16,282 nucleotides of DNA from Fidelibacterota bacterium (GTDB lineage: Bacteria > Fidelibacterota > Fidelibacteria > Fidelibacterales > DSDE01): NCBI GenBank assembly GCA_011049095.1, contig DSDE01000398.1, positions 1-16,282 on the forward strand, in the 5' to 3' direction. A model generated the notes under the pieces. It was given only the letters and a program-made list of their open reading frames with translations. It did no database searches and was not told where the DNA came from. This document shows positions 1 through 6,808 of this stretch, one piece after another (positions within the stretch are counted from its first letter, which is position 1; each line of letters opens with the position of its first letter). The position numbers were made by a program, and so were the translations under genes.

Positions 1-2
1 AT

Positions 3-48
3 CTTAATTTGGCTTGATCCGTCAGGGGACGGACAGGTACAAATTAAG
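3..48. repeat. Imperfect hairpin at left edge of window
   Basis: CTTAATTTG (3-11) pairs perfectly with CAAATTAAG (40-48). Inside, CCGTC (19-23) pairs with GACGG (28-32) around an AGGG loop. The two stems are separated by a symmetric 7 x 7 internal loop. There is no T-tract after it, so it is not a standard intrinsic terminator. It could be the 3' structure of a gene lying to the left, or part of the repeat cluster that follows. The pairing is seen directly; the role is unknown. Confidence 0.45.
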
Positions 49-51
49 CAA

Positions 52-156
52 CACTTCGACTCCGCTCAGTGACCGCACTTCGACCCTTCGACAAGCTCAG
101 GATACCACTCCGCTTAGTGACCGCACTTCGTCCGTCGACTAACGGCTCAGTGACCG
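52..156. repeat. Cluster of degenerate dispersed repeats (CACTTCGAC..CTCAGTGACCG family)
   Basis: Three tandem variants run head to tail. Unit one (52-75) reads CACTTCGAC then CTCCGCTCAGTGACCG. Unit two (76-123) starts CACTTCGAC, carries an internal CTTCGACAAGCTCAGG and ends CGCTTAGTGACCG. Unit three (124-156) starts CACTTCG and ends CGGCTCAGTGACCG. Related copies occur at 13033-13055 and, inverted, at 15416-15456. From memory, repeats of this kind are scattered through intergenic regions of many Bacteroidota and related genomes; their function is not established. No gene is visible here. Confidence 0.75.
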
Positions 157-163
157 GGGCTGT

Positions 164-336
164 CACAAATTCGGGGAAGATTCTGCCTGAAGGCGGGAGA
201 CGTGGAAAGCGAGATTTGAGATAGACGAATCAATCGTACAAGCCATTATCACTCTCATCAGCTTCCGTTTTGTGCTCCTCATCGCGCCACGTCTCTTTTC
301 CACCTCCAACACAATCTTCTTTTTCCCGAATTCGTG
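164..336. repeat. Long imperfect inverted repeat, about 50-bp arms
   Basis: The left arm (164-214) contains in order CACAAATTCGGG, GAAGATT, an AGGCGGG stretch, AGACGTGG and GCGAGA. The reverse complement of the right arm (281-336) contains CACGAATTCGGG, GAAGATT, a GGAGGTGG stretch, AGACGTGG and GCGCGAT in the same order. The arms are separated by about 66 bp without a convincing ORF. This could be two oppositely oriented copies of one dispersed element, a MITE-like unit, or a long RNA hairpin. The stretch from 337 to 405 shows nothing recognisable. Confidence 0.55.
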
Positions 337-405
337 AAGGCCCCTATTAAGGCAGTCAGCATAATCTAATTTATCAATAGAAAAATTTATTTTGGACAGA
401 TGTGG

Positions 406-1188
406 TTAATTATCAGTAATTTCTCTGTGGATAACTAAAGCCGAAGCCTGCTTGACGGGCATCAAAATAATTTCATTTATGGAAACATGTGCCGGTCGGG
501 ATGCCGCAAAATAGACAGACTCTGCCACATCCTCCGGGCTAAGGGCCTGCAATCCCTTATAAACATTTTTAGCCTTATCAGAATCACCACGAAAACGAGT
601 CAAACTGAATTCTGTCTCAACCATTCCCGGGTCTATCGCCGTTACTCGCAGAGGCGTTTTCACCAAATCCATCCGCAAGGCTTCGGTAAATCCCCGTACA
701 GCAAACTTACTTGTATTATACACCGATCCGCCGGGATAGGCCTCATGACCGGCGATAGAGCCAATATTTATGATATGCCCCTTTTGCCGCTGAATCATAG
801 TTGGCAATAGGTATCGACTTAATTTCATCAGAGCCCGGACATTTGTATCAATCACCTCATCAATTTCATCCACGGCAAGCCTGTCAAATGGCTCCATTCC
901 CCTGGCTAAGCCGGCATTATTGACTAAAATATCGACATTTTTCCATTCAGGCGGCAGATTCTCTAGCATTTGTTTTAGCTGCTCACTATCCCGAATATCA
1001 CATTCCAGCAGCAGATAATCTACTTTGTCTTCACCCTTCAAAACCTTGGCAAGATCAACCAAGCGCTCTTTACGACGGGCAATTCCGATAAGTTTTGCTC
1101 CGTTTGCATTGAATAGTTTCGCGCAGGCAGCGCCAATTCCTGCTGAGACTCCTGTTATCAAAACTATCATTCCTTTCATCTCTATCAT
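406..1188 (-). CDS. Short-chain dehydrogenase/reductase, YdfG-like (NADP-dependent 3-hydroxy acid dehydrogenase type)
   Basis: This 260-residue protein is a classical cytosolic SDR with a Rossmann fold. The cofactor loop is TGVSAGIG (residues 12-19), followed by the NNAG motif (90-93), N116, S144 and the catalytic Y157-N-T-S-K161. Basic residues R38-R39 after beta-2 suggest NADP(H). The C-terminal PAHVSINEIILMPVKQA (232-248) closely resembles the YdfG/serine 3-dehydrogenase group, whose members oxidise 3-hydroxy acids such as L-allo-threonine or 3-hydroxypropionate; the actual substrate here is inferred only. The start MIEMKGM is supported by AGGAGG on the minus strand just upstream. It stands alone and is divergent from the glucan phosphorylase gene, with no obvious functional link to it. 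The family call is firm and the substrate is not. Confidence 0.9.
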   Translation of the reverse strand: MIEMKGMIVLITGVSAGIGAACAKLFNANGAKLIGIARRKERLVDLAKVLKGEDKVDYLLLECDIRDSEQLKQMLENLPPEWKNVDILVNNAGLARGMEPFDRLAVDEIDEVIDTNVRALMKLSRYLLPTMIQRQKGHIINIGSIAGHEAYPGGSVYNTSKFAVRGFTEALRMDLVKTPLRVTAIDPGMVETEFSLTRFRGDSDKAKNVYKGLQALSPEDVAESVYFAASRPAHVSINEIILMPVKQASALVIHREITDN

Positions 1189-1269
1189 TTTTAACCTCCT
1201 TTTTAAAAGGAAATTTCAGCAAAAAATCGGGTATAACCCACATTTATTTCAAAAAAAGAGTAGTAACTC

Positions 1270-1286
1270 AAAAATAAGTTATTTTT
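1270..1286. promoter_or_regulatory. AT-rich palindrome in divergent intergenic region
   Basis: AAAAATAA-G-TTATTTTT forms a 17-bp odd-centred palindrome between the divergent SDR and glucan phosphorylase genes. The intergenic stretch 1189-1339 must hold promoters for both. TTGAAT at 1290-1295 with TATTTT at 1314-1319 is a weak plus-strand candidate (18-bp spacer). The palindrome may be an operator, or only A/T-rich promoter DNA. Confidence 0.25.
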
Positions 1287-1339
1287 TCCTTGAATATTGT
1301 CAGATAAAACTGATATTTTCCCACCGAAAAGGAGGAATG

Positions 1340-3889
1340 ATGAAAAAGTTTAGAAGAATAACAGTGCAAAGCTTCTTTCCAGAGGAGTTGAAGCAGCTCC
1401 AGGATTTCAGTTACAATCTCTGGTGGAGCTGGAAACCCAAGGCTCAGAAACTATTTAAGCAACTAGATGAAAAATTGTGGTATGAAGTCGAGCATAATCC
1501 TTTAAAATTATTTAAACATATAGGACAGGATCAGCTCAATAAGAAAAACCAGGACCCTGAGTTTAACAAATTATTTAAAGAAGTTATGTCGGAATTTGAA
1601 AACTATATGACTCGGCAAGACACCTGGTTTAATACCAATTATCCCAATCGTGAAGATTTTTTAATAGCTTATTTCAGCGCCGAGTTTGGCGTACACGAGA
1701 CCGTTCCTGTTTACAGCGGTGGTCTGGGCGTTCTGGCTGGCGACCACTGTAAAGCTGCCAGTGATCTTGGCGTACCACTGGTTGGTGTCGGGATGATGTA
1801 TAAACAAGGATACTTTATACAGCAGATAGATGCGGATGGCTGGCAAAAGGCCCTCTATCCTTCTCACGATTTTGGAGAAATTCCTATTACTTTAGTCAAT
1901 GATGAAGAAGGTCTTCCCATCAAAATCAGCCTCAATATGCCGGGAAGAAAAGTCTATGCCCAGATTTGGCAAATGATAGCCGGTCGCACAGTCATTTATC
2001 TTTTAGATTCAGACCTGCAGGAAAATTTGCCAGAAGACCGAATGGTTACTAGCCAGCTCTATGGCGGTGACAATGAAATGCGTATCACACAGGAGCTTCT
2101 GCTGGGCATTGGCGGCGTGAGAGCGTTGAGAGCGATGGGCTATAATCCTACAGTCTGGCATATGAATGAAGGGCATAGCGCTTTTCTCGTCCTGGAACGT
2201 ATTCGGGAATACATTGAGAAAGGCTACAGCTTTGATATTGCCCGCGAACTAGTGGGCGCCTCATCTGTTTTTACCACACATACACCCGTCCCAGCAGGGC
2301 ATGATGCCTTTAACCGTGAGCTTATGCTAAAATATTTTGGAGAATGTCATCCCCTTTATGGCCTTGAGTGGGAAAACTTTTACAAATTAGGGAAAGACGC
2401 CAATGATCTTTTCTCGATGACAATACTGGCGCTCAAAATTAGCAAAAGCGCAAATGGAGTCAGTAAGCTTCACGGTGAAGTTTCTAGAAAACTGTGGTCA
2501 GAAGTGTTTCACGAGATTCCTGAAGATGAAGTTCCCATAACATACGTCACCAATGGTGTGCATACCGAAACCTGGCTCAGCCGGGAATTTCGCAAATTAT
2601 ACAATGAGTATATCAACAATAATTGGCTGGATCGGCTGGATGATCTGAAGATTTGGGAAGCGGTGGATACGATTCCTTCAGCCAAACTCTGGGAAACACA
2701 TCTCCATAGAAAACAGCGCCTCAGCGATGTCGTGCGTCAGAAAATTGAAAACCGAAACCGTCGCAATGGCGTACCCGCTCACATCACTGCACGTATGCTT
2801 GAATCATTATTACCAAAGTCCTTGTTTATTGGCTTTGCACGACGCTTTGCAACCTACAAAAGAGCGACCCTGCTCTTCAAAGATCGAGAAAGACTCAAAA
2901 AACTTCTAAATAATAAAGACCGTCCGATAGTGCTCTTTTATGCTGGAAAAGCACACCCAGCTGACAGACCAGGGCAAGAATTTATCCGCGAGATAAACAA
3001 ACTTGCTTTTGAAGATGATTTTATCGGGAAAATCATAATCCTGGAAAACTACAATCTCTCTCTGGCCCGCTATTTGGTCAGCGGTGTCGATATCTGGCTG
3101 AATACACCACGACGCCCAAGAGAAGCCAGTGGCACATCCGGACAAAAAGTGCCGATCAATGGCGGAATAAATTGGTCAGTGATGGATGGATGGTGGGTAG
3201 AAGGCTATAACCAAAAAAATGGCTGGACTATTGGTGAACCCAAAGAATACGCAAGTAATGACATCCAGGACCATGAAGACAGCGCCAGCATCTATTATAC
3301 TTTAGAAAACAGTATCTTACCGGAATATTTTGAATTTAATAAACAAGGCTACAGTGAAGCCTGGGTACAACGGATGCGGGAAAGCATTAAATCAGTTCTT
3401 CCCAAATTCAGCACTGCCAGAATGGTTAAAGACTACGTCAACAGGATTTATATACCTGCTGGCGATTATAGCGAAAAAATCAGGACAAAAGACTACAAAG
3501 CTGCCATCGAGCTTGTTGAATGGAAAAGAAAAATTATTAACGAATGGACGCAAGTTTGGATTACTGAAATCAATCCTCACGAAGAATTTACGAACGAATT
3601 GCAAATTAGAATCAGCGCTGAAATTAAATTAGGCAACCTAAAACCAGATGATGTGATTGCTGAAGTCTATATGCTTCGCGACGGGTTTGAACAGGAGGGG
3701 CCTGTTCTCATTCAGGAATTAACGCTGTCCAGCCGCCAAAGCAATGACCGCTATCTCTACAACGGCACAATTGATTTGCCCAATGCAGGCACATATAAAT
3801 ACAGTGTTAGAGTCCGGCCATATCATAAGTCATTGCACCACCCTTTTGAAATGCGACTGATTCGCTGGATGGAGATTGCAGACTACTAA
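1340..3889 (+). CDS. glgP: Alpha-glucan (glycogen/maltodextrin) phosphorylase, GT35 family
   Basis: The 849-residue enzyme cleaves alpha-1,4-glucan with phosphate to release glucose-1-phosphate, using pyridoxal phosphate. The N-terminus (about 10-100) matches the DUF3417-type domain of the bacterial/archaeal alpha-glucan phosphorylase branch, with FSYNLWWSW. Conserved blocks follow: HMNEGHSAF (from 274), FTTHTPVPAGHD (around 311-322), YVTNGVHTETW (402-412), GFARRFATYKRA and the EASGTSGQK block, where K603 should be the PLP-binding lysine. This wording (SGQKVPINGGINW) differs from E. coli GlgP (GNMK) but is normal for the branch. About 110 C-terminal residues form a beta-rich extension. The frame is open upstream to 1025, but GGAGG at 1331-1335 and the homologous N-terminus place the start at the ATG pair 1337/1340; I take 1340 for spacing. 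No terminator is visible after the stop. Confidence 0.93.
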   Translation: MKKFRRITVQSFFPEELKQLQDFSYNLWWSWKPKAQKLFKQLDEKLWYEVEHNPLKLFKHIGQDQLNKKNQDPEFNKLFKEVMSEFENYMTRQDTWFNTNYPNREDFLIAYFSAEFGVHETVPVYSGGLGVLAGDHCKAASDLGVPLVGVGMMYKQGYFIQQIDADGWQKALYPSHDFGEIPITLVNDEEGLPIKISLNMPGRKVYAQIWQMIAGRTVIYLLDSDLQENLPEDRMVTSQLYGGDNEMRITQELLLGIGGVRALRAMGYNPTVWHMNEGHSAFLVLERIREYIEKGYSFDIARELVGASSVFTTHTPVPAGHDAFNRELMLKYFGECHPLYGLEWENFYKLGKDANDLFSMTILALKISKSANGVSKLHGEVSRKLWSEVFHEIPEDEVPITYVTNGVHTETWLSREFRKLYNEYINNNWLDRLDDLKIWEAVDTIPSAKLWETHLHRKQRLSDVVRQKIENRNRRNGVPAHITARMLESLLPKSLFIGFARRFATYKRATLLFKDRERLKKLLNNKDRPIVLFYAGKAHPADRPGQEFIREINKLAFEDDFIGKIIILENYNLSLARYLVSGVDIWLNTPRRPREASGTSGQKVPINGGINWSVMDGWWVEGYNQKNGWTIGEPKEYASNDIQDHEDSASIYYTLENSILPEYFEFNKQGYSEAWVQRMRESIKSVLPKFSTARMVKDYVNRIYIPAGDYSEKIRTKDYKAAIELVEWKRKIINEWTQVWITEINPHEEFTNELQIRISAEIKLGNLKPDDVIAEVYMLRDGFEQEGPVLIQELTLSSRQSNDRYLYNGTIDLPNAGTYKYSVRVRPYHKSLHHPFEMRLIRWMEIADY

Positions 3890-3898
3890 AAACAAATC

Positions 3899-3927
3899 TT
3901 GTGAATTAAAATAAAATAATGTAAAAT
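3899..3927 (+). promoter_or_regulatory. Candidate sigma-70 promoter for the yceD-rpmF unit
   Basis: TTGTGA (3899-3904) and TAAAAT (3922-3927) are separated by exactly 17 bp. Transcription would begin at about 3934, only a couple of bases before the yceD ATG at 3936. The -10 is 5/6 and the -35 is 4/6 to consensus. It is a sequence match only, but it sits in the sole gap before the cluster. Confidence 0.4.
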
Positions 3928-3935
3928 TACCGGCT

Positions 3936-4427
3936 ATGAAAGTTTTGATCTCCCACATTACCATGAAAAAGAAAATGTTCAGCCTGACCGCGAAAGGCGC
4001 TGCGCTAGACATTCCGGAAATCGATGGTGAAATATCTGCGATTTTAGAAATATATAAAATGGGTGAAAAATACTACGCAAGCGGCACCGTCACCGCAAAC
4101 GCCCGCTTTCAGTGTGATCTGTGCTTAGATGAATTTACACAAGAAATCTCCGAACCAATTGCCGTGTATATCAGTTATGATTCAGATGAATCGACAGATG
4201 ATTTCATCCCTCTTGCTCACAATGATGTAGAAATAGATTTCAGCGCATATATTCGCGAAACTCTGCTTTTAGCCTATCCCTATACCAAAAAATGCCGTTC
4301 CGATTGCAAGGGGCTCGATGCAATAACCGGACTAAACCTCAATAGGGCCTCCGCACCTGCAAAAGAAGAGAGAGCTGATCCTCGCTGGGAAAAACTTAAA
4401 TTAATTCGATCACAAATAAATCTATGA
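3936..4427 (+). CDS. yceD: YceD-like 23S rRNA accumulation protein (DUF177), variant lacking the second cysteine pair
   Basis: The 163-residue product belongs to the DUF177/YceD family, which is nearly always encoded just before rpmF and is implicated in 23S rRNA accumulation. Visible landmarks are CDLCLDEF (C60, C63), the acidic loop DSDEST, the DFSAYIRETLLLAYP block (101-115) and CRSDCKGL (C120, C124). Many relatives continue CKGL-CPVCG-NLN; here the text is CKGL-DAITG-LNLN, so both cysteines of that knuckle are replaced while the flanks remain. If the motif binds metal in relatives, this copy would not do so in the same way. The start MKVLISHI matches the expected N-terminus but has no Shine-Dalgarno sequence; see the promoter placed almost directly on it. 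An AAAGGAGG before rpmF follows 13 bases downstream. Confidence 0.85.
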   Translation: MKVLISHITMKKKMFSLTAKGAALDIPEIDGEISAILEIYKMGEKYYASGTVTANARFQCDLCLDEFTQEISEPIAVYISYDSDESTDDFIPLAHNDVEIDFSAYIRETLLLAYPYTKKCRSDCKGLDAITGLNLNRASAPAKEERADPRWEKLKLIRSQINL

Positions 4428-4440
4428 AAAGGAGGTTATT

Positions 4441-4623
4441 ATGGCTCTGCCAAAAAGACGTCATTCACACACCCGCGGCGCAAAACGCCGAACACACTAT
4501 AAATTTGCCGTACCTATGGTTGTAAACTGTAGTCACTGTGAACAGCCAAAACTACCCCACCACGTCTGTCCCAACTGTGGCTACTACAACGGTAAACCTG
4601 TCATCACGCCGAAAGAAAAATAA
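4441..4623 (+). CDS. rpmF: 50S ribosomal protein L32
   Basis: This 60-residue protein has the diagnostic L32 N-terminus MALPKRRHSHTRGAKRRTHY followed by a four-cysteine zinc ribbon, CSHC (C30, C33) and CPNC (C43, C46). The length is normal. A strong AAAGGAGG lies just upstream at the right spacing. It is 13 bases downstream of yceD, so the two form the usual yceD-rpmF pair. The L32 form with all four cysteines is the zinc-containing type. The customary next gene, plsX, is absent. Confidence 0.97.
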   Translation: MALPKRRHSHTRGAKRRTHYKFAVPMVVNCSHCEQPKLPHHVCPNCGYYNGKPVITPKEK

Positions 4624-4640
4624 AGTACTGTACTCTATTT

Positions 4641-4678
4641 TATGAACTTATTGCATCGCGCAATAAAATTTGTTCATA
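4641..4678 (+). promoter_or_regulatory. Bulged hairpin directly after rpmF
   Basis: TATGAAC (4641-4647) pairs with GTTCATA (4672-4678), and TTATTGC (4648-4654) pairs with GCAATAA (4660-4666). The loop is ATCGC and there is a single 5-nt bulge (AATTT) on the 3' side. The two perfect 7-bp stems stack. There is no U-tract, so it looks like a processing site or protein-binding structure rather than a terminator. Confidence 0.45.
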
Positions 4679-4695
4679 GCTTTGCGGCTGCTTCC

Positions 4696-4740
4696 AAAAT
4701 TCTGGTGAATCGTATGTTTCACCAGGATTTTTTCATTTTT
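4696..4740 (+). terminator. Intrinsic terminator between rpmF and fabH
   Basis: AAAATTCTGGTGAA (4696-4709) pairs with TTCACCAGGATTTT (4718-4731). The stem is 14 bp with one G-T wobble and an 8-nt loop, and is followed by a T-rich run to 4740. This is the best terminator in the window. It should separate yceD-rpmF from the fab genes, either completely or as an attenuator. Confidence 0.75.
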
Positions 4741-4832
4741 ATAGACTTTTTCCGTAGCAAAGCAGTCATCACAGGCTCTTTTCTTCCCGCTATTGAAGCA
4801 GCCGAATTGTTTAGGAATAAACAGTCAGTTGC

Positions 4833-4845
4833 TCCGGTAACCGGA
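4833..4845 (+). promoter_or_regulatory. 13-bp palindrome upstream of fabH RBS
   Basis: TCCGGT-A-ACCGGA is a perfect odd-centred palindrome 11 bases before the fabH AGGAG (4856-4860). It is the right size and place for a repressor operator, or could form a small hairpin near the RBS. A weak promoter candidate, TTGAAG (4793-4798) and AATAAA (4816-4821), lies just before it. The operator role is inferred. Confidence 0.35.
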
Positions 4846-4868
4846 TTTATTAAAAAGGAGAAAAAGTG

Positions 4869-5867
4869 ATGACACAAAGCTTGCCTAAAGCAATGATTAC
4901 TGCAATGGGATCATATTTACCTCAAACTATTCTGACGAATAAAGAGCTGGAAAAGGTGCTCGACACAAGCGATGAATGGATTTACAGCAGAACAGGTATT
5001 CGGGAGCGAAGAATAGCCACAGTGAATGAAAGCACCTCTGATATGGCTGCTGAAGCAGCAAAAGATATGCTGGATAAATATAATTTAAAAGCCGATGATA
5101 TTGACCTGCTTATCGTAGCTACAGTCACACCTGATATGTTTTTCCCATCGACTGCAGCCTTAGTTCTGCAAAAACTTAACCATTCAAAAGGCTGGGGTTT
5201 TGATCTCAGTGGCGCCTGTAGTGGATTTCTCTATGCACTTTCAGTCGGCAATGCCTATATCCGCAGTGGAATGGCAAAAAAAGTTGCTGTCATCGGGGCA
5301 GATAAAATGTCTGCCATCACGAATCAAAGCGACCGAAATACAAGGATTCTTTTTGGTGATGCAGCTGCAGCAATTCTCCTTGAGCCATCAACAGATTACG
5401 GAATTTTAGATGAAATCCTCTATACTGATGGCAGTGGAAAAGATTACCTTTACATGCCTGGCGGCGGCAGCCGCAATCCGGCCAGCCACGAGACCGTGGA
5501 AAAAAAAATGCATTTTATCTATCAGGACGGGAAAACTGTTTTTAAATTTGCCGTTAAGGGAATGGAAGAAGTGTCAGAAAAAATCCTCAGAAAAAACAAA
5601 CTCAAGGGCTCCGATTTGACGCTCTTTATTCCACACCAGGCAAATAAAAGGATTATCGACGCCACAACAGAACGTTTAGGCTTATTGAAAAATCAGGTTT
5701 TGATTAATATTGACAGATATGCAAATACAACTGCCGCAACAATACCTTTGGGTATTTGCGAAGCAACAGACAAAAAGATACTAAAACCCGGTAATCTTCT
5801 CTTGCTGGCAGCCTTTGGAGCTGGCTTTACCTGGGGTTCAACACTTATAAAATGGGGAATGAGCTGA
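4869..5867 (+). CDS. fabH: Beta-ketoacyl-ACP synthase III
   Basis: The 332-residue enzyme condenses an acyl-CoA primer with malonyl-ACP to start type II fatty acid synthesis. It carries the complete thiolase-fold triad: C117 in SGACSGF, H256 in PHQANKR and N286 in YANTTAA. The N-terminus (GSYLPQTILTNKEL, then SDEWIYSRTGIRERR) is textbook FabH and the length is normal. AGGAG at 4856-4860 could serve the GTG at 4866 (5-base gap) or the ATG at 4869 (8-base gap); I chose the ATG. It opens the fab block after an unusual regulatory gap and overlaps fabD by one base (TGATG). Primer preference (acetyl versus branched) cannot be read from the sequence. Confidence 0.96.
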   Translation: MTQSLPKAMITAMGSYLPQTILTNKELEKVLDTSDEWIYSRTGIRERRIATVNESTSDMAAEAAKDMLDKYNLKADDIDLLIVATVTPDMFFPSTAALVLQKLNHSKGWGFDLSGACSGFLYALSVGNAYIRSGMAKKVAVIGADKMSAITNQSDRNTRILFGDAAAAILLEPSTDYGILDEILYTDGSGKDYLYMPGGGSRNPASHETVEKKMHFIYQDGKTVFKFAVKGMEEVSEKILRKNKLKGSDLTLFIPHQANKRIIDATTERLGLLKNQVLINIDRYANTTAATIPLGICEATDKKILKPGNLLLLAAFGAGFTWGSTLIKWGMS

Positions 5868-6808
5868 TGAAAACAGCCTGCATTTTTCCGGGGCAAGCCA
5901 GCCAATTTGTAGGCATGGGCTTCGATTTTTATCAAAAATATTCACTGGCAAAAAAAATGTTTGATAAAGCCGATGAAGCGCTGGGTTATTCCATCTCAGA
6001 AAAATGCTTCCAAGGCCCCCTAGCAGACTTAACAGAAACCCGCTTTACACAGCCTGCTATTTTCACTGTAAGCGCCATAATCAGTGAGATTATTCGCAAG
6101 GAATATGCTTTCAATTGCCAAGCTGGTGCCGGTCATAGCCTTGGAGAATATTCTGCCCTTTATTCTGCAGGTGTTTTTTCATTTGAAGAGGCGCTGAAGC
6201 TTGTCAAACTCAGGGCAGAAAATATGCAAGCGGCGGGTGTGGAAAATCCTGGCACAATGGCAGCCATCCTCAATTTGGAGGCCAAGCTGGTGATGGAAGC
6301 CTGCCAAAGAGCTGCAGAATATGGAATCGTACAGATAGCTAACTACAACTCACCCAATCAAATAGCCATATCAGGAGAAAGCAGCGCCGTCTTGCAGGCG
6401 ATGAAATTGGCAAAAGAAATGGGCGCTTCCCGAGTTATCCAATTGGAAGTTGGCGGCGCCTTCCATTCACCACTCATGTCAGCTGCCACACAAGAGCTTG
6501 CGCTGGCTTTGGAAACATTTCCCCTAGAAGCTCCGACTTTCCCAATCTATGCAAATATTGATGCCCTGCCAACCCGCTCAATTGAAAAAATTCGCAAAAA
6601 CCTGATTTTACAAATAGAGAAGCCCGTATTATGGGAAAATATTATTGAGAATATGATACAAGACGGCTTCACTCATTTTGTCGAAATCGGACCAGGAAAA
6701 GTTTTACAGGGACTCATCAAGCGCATTAATCCTGATGTCAGTGTGAATAGTATCGGAACGGTTGCAGAACTGGAGAATATTCAGAATGAACATAAACTTT
6801 CAAAATAA
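5867..6808 (+). CDS. fabD: Malonyl-CoA:ACP transacylase
   Basis: The 313-residue enzyme moves the malonyl group from CoA to acyl carrier protein. It shows FPGQASQFVGMG near the N-terminus, the nucleophile elbow GHSLGEYSA with S91, and GGAFHSPLM with H200. These positions are within one residue of E. coli FabD (S92/H201). The frame is open 15 bases further upstream inside fabH, but the ATG that overlaps the fabH stop gives the usual MKTACIFPGQ start and implies translational coupling. There is no strong independent RBS. It overlaps fabG by 23 bases at its 3' end. Confidence 0.96.
   Translation: MKTACIFPGQASQFVGMGFDFYQKYSLAKKMFDKADEALGYSISEKCFQGPLADLTETRFTQPAIFTVSAIISEIIRKEYAFNCQAGAGHSLGEYSALYSAGVFSFEEALKLVKLRAENMQAAGVENPGTMAAILNLEAKLVMEACQRAAEYGIVQIANYNSPNQIAISGESSAVLQAMKLAKEMGASRVIQLEVGGAFHSPLMSAATQELALALETFPLEAPTFPIYANIDALPTRSIEKIRKNLILQIEKPVLWENIIENMIQDGFTHFVEIGPGKVLQGLIKRINPDVSVNSIGTVAELENIQNEHKLSK

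Noticed and set aside
1025..1339. Upstream extension of the glucan phosphorylase frame
   Set aside because: It overlaps the SDR gene antisense and its promoter region; a strong GGAGG and the family N-terminus place the start at 1337/1340.
4642..4869. 75-codon open frame between rpmF and fabH
   Set aside because: It runs through the bulged hairpin and the intrinsic terminator, has no ribosome binding site, resembles no PlsX sequence and uses the fabH RBS as its C-terminus.
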